Source: Dyadobacter sp. CY261
Lineage (GTDB): Bacteria; Bacteroidota; Bacteroidia; Cytophagales; Spirosomataceae
DNA: 64,000 nucleotides
Direction: 5' to 3'
Assembly (NCBI RefSeq): GCF_021440085.1
Contig: NZ_JAKCPW010000004.1
Location: 372,001-436,000, forward strand
Shown piece after piece: positions 24,234 through 31,067 of this stretch (within the stretch, counting starts at the first letter, position 1; each line of letters opens with the position of its first letter). Made by a program: the position numbers and the translations under genes. The notes beneath the pieces are model-generated. The model was given only the letters and a program-made list of their open reading frames with translations, ran no database searches and was not told the DNA's origin.

Positions 24234-25127
24234 ATGTTCGTTGATGCTATTGAAAAAATAGATCAGTTTACCCGTCCGGTTCACTTTATCATCCGTTACT
24301 ACGCTGGAAGCGACATCGTTCCTGGCACAGCCACTTTGTTTTTTGTGAATGAAGATGGATTTGCTGTCACTTGCAGGCATGTAGCAAGGCAGATACTATA
24401 TGCCAATAGCATTTACGAAAACTACTTGAAATTCAAGGGCGAACTCCGAACATTTGAAAAAGACCCCGGGCTAGGTACGCAAAGAAATTTGCTGGAAAGC
24501 AAATACAAAATAACCCCCGACAGCCCTATCAGGATATTGTTCAACTTCATCCATTGCGTGTCTGCGTACAAAGGGTTAACTATCCATCTGCATCCTACGC
24601 AGGATCTGGCCATTGTCCAGTTTAGGAATTTTGAATCCAAACAGTATCAGTCACACGCCCAATTTCTGAGAGATTCACGCCTGGTAAAACAGGGAAGGTA
24701 TCTTTGCCGCCTGGGCTACCCGTTTCCAGAATTCACAAACTACCGCTATAACAAGGACACGGCCGATATCGAATGGACGACAGAAGGGAAAATCAAAACG
24801 CCCAGCTTTCCGATTGACGGTATTATTACCCGTCACATCGGCGATAACAATGAAGTAGTGGGTATTGAAATGAGTACTCCAGGTCTGCGTGGCCAAAGTG
24901 GCGGCCCGTTATTCGATCAGAACGGTATTATTTACGGCATGCAGAGCTCGACACGCCACCTGCATTTGGGATTTGATCAGGTGAACCGGGAAGTTATTAC
25001 AGACGGACATCGCAAAAAAGTTTCCAATTACCCGTTCCTTAATGTCGGGCAATGCGTTCATGTGGATGTGATCAAGCAATTCTTGAAAGAAAAGAACATC
25101 CGATTTTACGAAGCCGACCCGGCTTGA
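24234..25127 (+). CDS. Trypsin-like serine protease without signal peptide
   Basis: 297 aa. Chymotrypsin-fold features: GTATLFFVNEDGFAVTCRHV (His49), PTQDLAIVQF (Asp124) and GLRGQSGGPLFD (Ser222), giving a complete His-Asp-Ser triad in the expected order. The N-terminus MFVDAIEKIDQFTRPVHFII shows no signal peptide or membrane segment, so the enzyme may be cytosolic. No PDZ domain is seen. It lies 26 bases after the DUF2911 gene. Substrate unknown. Confidence 0.8.
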   Translation: MFVDAIEKIDQFTRPVHFIIRYYAGSDIVPGTATLFFVNEDGFAVTCRHVARQILYANSIYENYLKFKGELRTFEKDPGLGTQRNLLESKYKITPDSPIRILFNFIHCVSAYKGLTIHLHPTQDLAIVQFRNFESKQYQSHAQFLRDSRLVKQGRYLCRLGYPFPEFTNYRYNKDTADIEWTTEGKIKTPSFPIDGIITRHIGDNNEVVGIEMSTPGLRGQSGGPLFDQNGIIYGMQSSTRHLHLGFDQVNREVITDGHRKKVSNYPFLNVGQCVHVDVIKQFLKEKNIRFYEADPA

Positions 25128-25129
25128 CG

Positions 25130-25825
25130 TCAGAGAATCAGCAGCAGTTCCTCCAACCGTCGGATATTGTAAGTCGGCTCTTCATCAAACTTGAGTCCGG
25201 CCGGATTGAGATAAACGGTGTCCATACCAACCTGTTTCGCACCCAGAACATCGGCGATCCAGTTGTCGCCTACCATTAAACTTTCCTTTGGTGTGGTTTG
25301 GGCGACCCCCAGTGCAAATTCAAAGATTCTTCTGTCAGGCTTTTTGGCATTCGCTGTTTCAAATGTCACTACATTTTCAAAAAAATGTCCGATTTCGGAG
25401 CTGGCAATCTTTCTGGACTGGATATCGTTGAACCCGTTGGTAATAATATGCATGCCGTAACCCGCAGCCGAAAGATAATTCAATAAATCCAGCGCACCTT
25501 CAAGCAGGTGCTTCTTGGTGGGTAATGAGTTAAGATATAATTCTCCGATTTCGGTGTGATCTGCAGGGTATTCTGCGCCAAGTTCTTCAAAAACCATCCG
25601 AAACCTGTTCTCACGTATATAGCTATGGTGCAACTGGCCTCTGTCGAAAGCATCCCATAGCGCCGTATTGATTTTCAGGAAAGAGCATACAAAATCCTCA
25701 CAAGACGAGATTCCGTATTTCGTCAATTCATGGTAATGAAAAATCTCTTCGAGAGACTCGGATGAATTTCTTTCAAAATCCCAAAGTGTGTGGTCAAGAT
25801 CGAAGAAGATATGCTTGTATTTCAT
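25130..25825 (-). CDS. HAD-superfamily phosphatase, YjjG type
   Basis: 231 aa from MKYKHIFFDLDHTLWDFERN (nucleophile Asp9, acid Asp11), with motif II IITNGF and motif III/IV MVGDNWIADVLGAKQVGMDT. YjjG-type enzymes dephosphorylate noncanonical pyrimidine nucleotides and related substrates. ATG 25823-25825 begins the conserved motif at the right distance; the frame is open for another 42 codons upstream without family-like sequence. Convergent with the protease gene with a 2-base gap. Confidence 0.87.
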   Translation of the reverse strand: MKYKHIFFDLDHTLWDFERNSSESLEEIFHYHELTKYGISSCEDFVCSFLKINTALWDAFDRGQLHHSYIRENRFRMVFEELGAEYPADHTEIGELYLNSLPTKKHLLEGALDLLNYLSAAGYGMHIITNGFNDIQSRKIASSEIGHFFENVVTFETANAKKPDRRIFEFALGVAQTTPKESLMVGDNWIADVLGAKQVGMDTVYLNPAGLKFDEEPTYNIRRLEELLLIL

Positions 25826-26207
25826 ATCTAGGAAAAATTCAATTTTTATAAAAAAAGTTAAATTACGATACGCGTCTACAAAATGTAAGACTTCAAGTTT
25901 TGAAATCGATCTATCTCGACAAAAATATCGTAAGTTATTCGTTAAATTCAACTATTTATTCTAATAACGCTACCGATGGACAGCAACGAATACCACCTAT
26001 CAAAAAGATGCACAACGTGTTAACATCTGTTAACGGGAAATAATTTTTCTGCAAAAAGGAACTGAAACATTTGCAATTGATTTTCCAAATCCATTTCTTT
26101 GATTCGTATAATTCGAAATGCCCAAAAGTCACATCTAATTTCCACCAAACAAGAAAGGAGAAACAATATCGACGAACCGCTCTACGTTAACTAAATCGAA
26201 TAGGAAA
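25826..26207. other. 382-base gap between HAD and ECF sigma genes
   Basis: AT-rich, no convincing coding sequence. It contains a minus-strand TATTTTTG (25920-25927) about 95 bases upstream of the HAD gene and two GTTAAC hexamers 10 bases apart (26019-26024, 26029-26034). The remainder looks like an unusually long leader for the sigma gene, ending with an AG-rich AAGAAAGGAGAAAC at about 26149-26162. Confidence 0.5.
25920..25927 (-). promoter_or_regulatory. Candidate -7 element for the HAD gene
   Basis: TATTTTTG on the minus strand, about 95 bases upstream of ATG 25825. Confidence 0.35.
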
Positions 26208-26807
26208 ATGGAGAAAGTCCAAGTTAGCGACAGTGAGTTGGTAACATTGTATATCCGGGGCAATGAAAAGGCTTTCGAGAAGCTTGTTCAACGCCACAAG
26301 TCGAGAATATACACCACTATTTATTTGATTGTCAAGGACCAATATGTAGCCGAAGATCTATTGCAGGATACATTTATTAAAGCCGTAGACACAATTAAAG
26401 GTGGCAGATACAACGACGAAGGTAAGTTCCTGCCATGGATTATACGTATCGCACACAACCTCGCCATTGATTATTTCAGACGCGATAAACGCTACCCCAA
26501 TGTAGTGTTCGAAGATGGGAGCAGTGTTTTCAACACGCTGGATTTTTCGGAAGATTCCGTTGAGTCGATCCAGATTCGTCAGGAAACACATGAGCAGCTG
26601 CGGGAAATGATCCAGCGGTTGCCCGACGTGCAGAAGCAGGTTCTGATCATGCGCCATTACGAGGACATGAGTTTTCAGGAAATTGCCGACGCCACGGGTG
26701 TGAGTATTAATACGGCATTGGGTAGAATGCGTTACGCGTTGATAAACCTGCGTAAGCAATTTAACCAACGTGCCCCACAGTATGACAAAAACCTTTACCT
26801 ACGATGA
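26208..26807 (+). CDS. ECF-family RNA polymerase sigma factor
   Basis: 199 aa. Region 2 is visible as GNEKAFEKLVQRHKSRIY with DQYVAEDLLQDTFIKAV and FLPWIIRIAHNLAIDYFRR. Region 4 is LPDVQKQVLIMRHYEDMSFQEIADATGVSINTALGRM. No transmembrane anti-sigma or FecR/SusC pair follows; a small soluble protein overlaps its 3' end by 26 bases. The long upstream leader suggests regulated expression. Regulon unknown. Confidence 0.95.
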   Translation: MEKVQVSDSELVTLYIRGNEKAFEKLVQRHKSRIYTTIYLIVKDQYVAEDLLQDTFIKAVDTIKGGRYNDEGKFLPWIIRIAHNLAIDYFRRDKRYPNVVFEDGSSVFNTLDFSEDSVESIQIRQETHEQLREMIQRLPDVQKQVLIMRHYEDMSFQEIADATGVSINTALGRMRYALINLRKQFNQRAPQYDKNLYLR

Positions 26808-27030
26808 TGTTGTAAGGTATCTATATGCCGAAACAACTGAGAACGAAAATGAACAGATTGTTGAGGCGCTCGCGCTTGACGATAACTTGATGAACTTTTA
26901 TCTCGATTCATTGGAAATCCAGAATCAGATGAACAAAATCACACGGACCCCTTCCGAAAATGTGATTTCAGAAGTTTTCAGATATTCGCGACAATTCTCT
27001 CCTAAAAGACCTGCTGCACTCCTTTATTAA
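26782..27030 (+). CDS. Small acidic protein overlapping the sigma gene
   Basis: 82 aa from MTKTFTYDDVVRYLYAE; a GTG four codons upstream is an alternative. No membrane segment. The N-half is acidic (ETTENENEQIVEALALDDN), the C-terminus basic (RYSRQFSPKRP). The acidic first half resembles the N-terminal anti-sigma-like segment seen in many proteins encoded beside ECF sigma factors, but here nothing follows it. It overlaps the sigma gene by 26 bases, so translation is likely coupled. A modulator of the sigma factor is a reasonable inference, not a demonstrated role. Confidence 0.75.
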   Translation: MTKTFTYDDVVRYLYAETTENENEQIVEALALDDNLMNFYLDSLEIQNQMNKITRTPSENVISEVFRYSRQFSPKRPAALLY

Positions 27031-27050
27031 GGCTAGTCAGCAGGTCTTTT
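27004..27050 (+). terminator. Intrinsic terminator spanning the small gene's stop
   Basis: AAAAGACCTGCTG (27004-27016) pairs with CAGCAGGTCTTTT (27038-27050). The 13-base stem encloses the stop codon at 27028-27030. Confidence 0.75.
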
Positions 27051-27051
27051 G

Positions 27052-27080
27052 TTTCCAGCTATCTACGCGGTAGCTGGAAA
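27052..27080 (+). terminator. Second hairpin in tandem
   Basis: TTTCCAGCTA (27052-27061) pairs with TAGCTGGAAA (27071-27080), directly after the first terminator. It may be a back-up terminator; the T-run after it is interrupted. Confidence 0.55.
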
Positions 27081-27166
27081 TTGTCATTATTTTTAAGATT
27101 GGGCCGCACCCCGGCCATTAAGATTTTCTGTGTCGGATATTTCCTTCGCAGGACCATGAACCTATT

Positions 27167-27829
27167 ATGTTAAGAAAAGAACGTTATAAACTCTTCCTGG
27201 ACTATTTTACCCAGAATTTCCCGGAGCCAGAAACCGAACTGCAATATTCCAGCCCATATGAACTGTTGGTCGCCGTGATCCTGTCCGCGCAATGCACCGA
27301 CAAGCGGGTTAACATGGTCACGCCAAAACTTTTCGAACGTTTTCCGGATCCAGAATCACTTGCTGCTTCCAATGCCGAAGAAGTATTTACCTACATACGC
27401 TCGATCTCCTACCCCAACAATAAAGCGAAGCATCTCGTGGGAATGGCCCGAATGCTTGTAGAACAGTTCCACTCAGAGGTGCCTTCAACGGTTGAAGAGC
27501 TGCAAAAGATGCCCGGTGTCGGCAGGAAGACGGCCAATGTAATTGCCTCAGTGGTTTTCAGTATGCCCGCGATGGCGGTTGACACGCACGTTTTTAGGGT
27601 GTCGCGGCGTCTTGGGCTCGTACCAATGACCGCAACAACACCATTGGCGGTGGAAAAAGAATTGGTGGCTCATATTCCAAAGCATTTAATCCACAAAGCA
27701 CATCATTGGCTCATCCTTCACGGGCGCTATGTGTGCACGGCGCGCAACCCACAATGCTTTCAATGCCCACTATCGCCATTTTGTAAATACTTTGAAAAAA
27801 ATGTAAAAATCGACGTTTTTCATTCGTGA
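27167..27829 (+). CDS. nth: Endonuclease III
   Basis: Base-excision DNA glycosylase/AP lyase for oxidised pyrimidines. 220 aa. Helix-hairpin-helix LQKMPGVGRKTANVI with catalytic Lys121, catalytic Asp139 in AVDTHVFRVSRRLGL and a 4Fe-4S cluster from C190, C197, C200 and C206. Normal length. Preceded by the tandem terminators, so transcribed separately from the sigma gene. Confidence 0.96.
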   Translation: MLRKERYKLFLDYFTQNFPEPETELQYSSPYELLVAVILSAQCTDKRVNMVTPKLFERFPDPESLAASNAEEVFTYIRSISYPNNKAKHLVGMARMLVEQFHSEVPSTVEELQKMPGVGRKTANVIASVVFSMPAMAVDTHVFRVSRRLGLVPMTATTPLAVEKELVAHIPKHLIHKAHHWLILHGRYVCTARNPQCFQCPLSPFCKYFEKNVKIDVFHS

Positions 27830-27897
27830 TTACAACCAATGTGGTTCTCGCGGCGTCTATCTTGAAACTAAAACAATCCCATTAATTACTTAAAGAA

Positions 27898-28758
27898 ATG
27901 AAGCGTATTAATTTGGTGTGGTGTCTACTATTGACGATGGTGATCGGCTTGTCGTCTTGTATGGACGATGTGTCGAGCAAGGACGAGGAGAAAATTGCCG
28001 AAAATGAAGCCGCTATAGAAGCTGCCCTGAAAACGGATAGCCTAGGCTCAAAAGCTGTCAGAGACTCTTCCGGCCTTTATTATATTATCAGAAAAGCTAA
28101 CCCATCGGCTCCGAAAGCGCAACTTGGCGACGCGGCTACGATTAAATACACGGGTTATCTTTTGAATGGAACCAAAGTGATCTCCTCAACCGACGACAGC
28201 AAAACGGAATTTTCATTCCCGGTTGGAGGATACGTGTACTGGGGCGGTATCGAACGGGGAATTTTCCTGATGAGAACAGGTGAAAAAGCGACGTTCTATC
28301 TGCCCTACTACCTGGCGTCCGGAAATGTTGACCGGGTAAATATTCCTGCCTATTCTCCGATCCGCCTGGAAGTAGAATTCATCAAAACCCGCACGGAAGT
28401 GCAGCAAATCGATGATTTCATTACCAAAAAGGGCTTTACCATATCCGACAGAACTGCTGACAACCTTGTCATCGTCAGAACGAACACCGTGACTGGCGAC
28501 ACTCTTGGTGCCGGCAAATCCGTGAATGTCAAATATACCGGCAGATTCCTCGACGAAACAAAATTTGATGAGCGTACAAGCAGTTTTGTTACTGGCAGCG
28601 CCAACACGATCCCAGGATTCGACCGAGCGCTTAGAAAGATGAGAAAAGGAGAAAAGGCATTTATCATTTTCCCTTCCGCACTGGGTTATGGCAAAAGTGG
28701 TAGTAACTCCATTCTCCCTTATACGCCTCTCCAATTTGAAATTGAAATTCAAAATTAG
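27898..28758 (+). CDS. Lipoprotein FKBP-type peptidyl-prolyl isomerase
   Basis: 286 aa. Lipoprotein signal MKRINLVWCLLLTMVIGLSS-C with Cys21. Two FKBP-like regions: about 75-165 (GDAATIKYTGYLLNGTKV) and about 200-286 (GKSVNVKYTGRFLDETKFDE, FDRALRKMRKGEKAFIIFPS, LGYGKSGS, the last with the hallmark GYG). The first domain is degenerate at several active-site positions. Related to the GldI/FKBP lipoproteins of this phylum; probably a periplasmic folding helper. Only 8 bases separate its stop from that of the convergent aminotransferase gene. Confidence 0.9.
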   Translation: MKRINLVWCLLLTMVIGLSSCMDDVSSKDEEKIAENEAAIEAALKTDSLGSKAVRDSSGLYYIIRKANPSAPKAQLGDAATIKYTGYLLNGTKVISSTDDSKTEFSFPVGGYVYWGGIERGIFLMRTGEKATFYLPYYLASGNVDRVNIPAYSPIRLEVEFIKTRTEVQQIDDFITKKGFTISDRTADNLVIVRTNTVTGDTLGAGKSVNVKYTGRFLDETKFDERTSSFVTGSANTIPGFDRALRKMRKGEKAFIIFPSALGYGKSGSNSILPYTPLQFEIEIQN

Positions 28759-28766
28759 CATCACAG

Positions 28767-29885
28767 CTAAAAGCAGGTTCCTACAATTTGCGAAATAAGC
28801 TTTGTTTCGTCATTATTCAGGTTTGACCCCGACGGCAAACAAACTCCACGGGTAAACAAACTTTCTGCAACGCTACCCCCAAACCGGGGTAGCGTTTTGT
28901 ATATAGGCTGACAATGCATCGGTTTCCAAACCGGACGGGATTCGATACCTTGCCCCAAAAGCGCATTTTGAATGCCAGTAGGGTCGATTTGCCTGTCTTC
29001 GATTGTTAACGCCGTCAACCACCGGTTTGAAAACCTGTGATCGGGGCCAGTTTGAAATCGAATGCCTGAAATGTCGGATAAAGCGCTTCCATAAAAGTTA
29101 AAATTAGCTTGTCGCTGGGCAACACGTTCGTCAATCACCTCCAGCTGTCCCCGGCCAATTCCTGCACACACATTACTCATCCGGTAATTATAACCGACTT
29201 CGCAATGCTCATAATGCTCTGTCGGTTCACGGGCCTGCGTTGCGAGGAAGCGCGCCTTCTTCATATAACCTGCATTATTTGAAAGCATTGCGCCTCCCCC
29301 AGAAGTAGTTATTATCTTGTTTCCATTAAAAGAAATAATGCCAATATCTCCAAAAGTCCCTACTTTTCTTCCGCGATATTCCGAGCCTAACGCCTCTGCG
29401 GCATCCTCAATCAGCGGAATTTCATTTTGATTACACAAATATAGGATCTCATCAAGCATTGCAGGCATTCCGTATAAATGCACAACGATAACCGCTTTTG
29501 GCCTCTTCCCTATCCGAATATAATGGCGAAGAGATTCCTCCAAAGCATTCGGGCACATATTCCAGGTAATACGTTCACTATCAATAAAAACCGGCGTTGC
29601 ACCCACATACATGATCGGATTGGCCGTCGCGACGAATGTCAACGATTGGCAAAGGACGATATCTCCTTTCTGAACACCCAGGGCCAACAATGCAAGGTGT
29701 AAGGCTGCCGTACCCGATGAAACTGCTAACGCATATTTGCTACCCGTATATCGACACAATTCCTCCTCAAATGCATCAATATTCGGCCCGACAGGAGCGA
29801 TCCAGTTGCTATCGAAAGCTTCCTGAATGTATTTCATTTCCCGCCCGCTCATATGCGGCGGCGAGAGGTAGATTTTGTATGTCAT
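28767..29885 (-). CDS. pglE: PLP-dependent sugar aminotransferase (DegT/DnrJ/EryC1, PglE-like)
   Basis: 372 aa. AVSSGTAALHLALLALGV (54-71), EDAAEALG with the PLP-contacting Asp161, and the Schiff-base Lys190 in FNGNKIITTSGGG. Overall match is to the PglE/LegC group that makes UDP-4-amino-4,6-dideoxy-GlcNAc. It is third in the order pglC, pglD, pglE, 12 bases after pglD. No 4,6-dehydratase (PglF) is in the window, so its substrate must come from elsewhere. The symbol reflects family and context. Confidence 0.85.
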   Translation of the reverse strand: MTYKIYLSPPHMSGREMKYIQEAFDSNWIAPVGPNIDAFEEELCRYTGSKYALAVSSGTAALHLALLALGVQKGDIVLCQSLTFVATANPIMYVGATPVFIDSERITWNMCPNALEESLRHYIRIGKRPKAVIVVHLYGMPAMLDEILYLCNQNEIPLIEDAAEALGSEYRGRKVGTFGDIGIISFNGNKIITTSGGGAMLSNNAGYMKKARFLATQAREPTEHYEHCEVGYNYRMSNVCAGIGRGQLEVIDERVAQRQANFNFYGSALSDISGIRFQTGPDHRFSNRWLTALTIEDRQIDPTGIQNALLGQGIESRPVWKPMHCQPIYKTLPRFGGSVAESLFTRGVCLPSGSNLNNDETKLISQIVGTCF

Positions 29886-29897
29886 AGTGTGTTAATT

Positions 29898-30488
29898 TTA
29901 ATGGACCATTCTCGCGGGGTTCCCCACCACTGTGGTGAAATCCGGCACATCAGATACGACCACCGTCCCTGCACCAATTACACATTCCTTTCCAATTGAG
30001 ACTTGCGGTAATATCACGCTTCCCGCACCCACGAGCGTGCATTCGCCTACATGTACGCCCCCGCAAAGCGTTGCGCCAGGGCCAATATGCGCGAAGTCTG
30101 CCAGCACACAGTCATGATCGATGATAGCGCCCGTGTTTACGATCACGTGGCATCCAAGGTAGCTGCCGGCTTGAACTACTGCCCTGTGAATTATAACAGT
30201 TCCCAAACCGATAGACACCGACGGTTCAATGCTGGCCGTTGGATGAATAGCTTTACCGAAAAGATGGGATATTCCTGCCGCCACGCGCCTGCGATCATGA
30301 TTGTTACCGATAGCAATGATCAGGTTTTCCGCTTCCATTGAATTTGAAACATACCTGCCCAAAATACGGTGGACTGACGGTGGAATGGCCACCCAATTGT
30401 CGTCAAAGACACCACTAATAAATTCTCCGCAGGCTGAGAGGATGCTCGCCACAACTCTGGCATGGCCGCCTGCTCCGTAGATCAACAT
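29898..30488 (-). CDS. pglD: UDP-amino-sugar N-acetyltransferase (PglD-like)
   Basis: 196 aa. N-terminal nucleotide-sugar binding fold with YGAGGHARVVASIL and a C-terminal left-handed beta-helix of hexapeptide repeats. AIIDHDCVLADFAHIGPGA places His125 and His134 at the same positions as the catalytic and acetyl-CoA-binding residues I recall for Campylobacter PglD. It would acetylate the 4-amino group made by the PglE-like enzyme. Its ATG overlaps the pglC stop by 7 bases. Confidence 0.88.
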   Translation of the reverse strand: MLIYGAGGHARVVASILSACGEFISGVFDDNWVAIPPSVHRILGRYVSNSMEAENLIIAIGNNHDRRRVAAGISHLFGKAIHPTASIEPSVSIGLGTVIIHRAVVQAGSYLGCHVIVNTGAIIDHDCVLADFAHIGPGATLCGGVHVGECTLVGAGSVILPQVSIGKECVIGAGTVVVSDVPDFTTVVGNPARMVH

Positions 30489-31063
30489 ACTGCATTTCCT
30501 TTGAAACGGGCGACTACTTCAATATCACGGCTGTTGGTCTTCCTAAAACGCAGCATTTTGCGAGCCGTTAGGCAAATGATTTGCACATCAAGGTGTAAGG
30601 AAACATTATTGATATATTCTAAGTCATAATTAAATTTCTCCTCCCAGCTGAGACTATTCCGTCCGTTAATTTGTGCCAAACCTGTCATACCTGGCTTCAC
30701 AGCATGCCTCTGGAATTGTTCAGGGCTGTATAACGGCAGATATTCCGCTAATAGCGGCCGTGGCCCGACGATACTCATATCTCCCCGAAGCACATTCCAG
30801 AACTGCGGCAGCTCGTCGAGCGAGGACTTGCGGAGCATTTTGCCTGACCAGGATAATGGGCAGTCCTCAGCATGCATTGTCCTGAACTTGACGATCGTGA
30901 AAAGTCGCCCATTCAGCCCGGGCCTGTGTTGTACAAAAAACGGGTTACCGCTGAAATGCATCCACAAAAGCGGTGGCAGGAAAATAAAAAACGGCAATGA
31001 GGAAATTAGCCCCATTGCCGCTAGTAAAATGTCTAAAACTCTTTTTCCTTTTGAACGATACAT
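30482..31063 (-). CDS. pglC: Initiating phosphoglycosyl transferase (PglC/WecA-like bacterial sugar transferase)
   Basis: 193-aa monotopic sugar transferase that would load a phospho-sugar onto undecaprenyl phosphate. Re-entrant membrane helix (about 10-36), FTIVKFRTMHAED, catalytic dyad Asp83-Glu84 in KSSLDELPQFWNVLRGDMS, PRPLLAEYLPLY and the C-terminal KPGMTGLAQINGRNSLSW. Minimal single-domain form as in PglC. It starts 4 bases after the E1 gene and overlaps pglD, so it is embedded in one transcript with both. Confidence 0.9.
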   Translation of the reverse strand: MYRSKGKRVLDILLAAMGLISSLPFFIFLPPLLWMHFSGNPFFVQHRPGLNGRLFTIVKFRTMHAEDCPLSWSGKMLRKSSLDELPQFWNVLRGDMSIVGPRPLLAEYLPLYSPEQFQRHAVKPGMTGLAQINGRNSLSWEEKFNYDLEYINNVSLHLDVQIICLTARKMLRFRKTNSRDIEVVARFKGNAVC

Positions 31064-31067
31064 AAGA

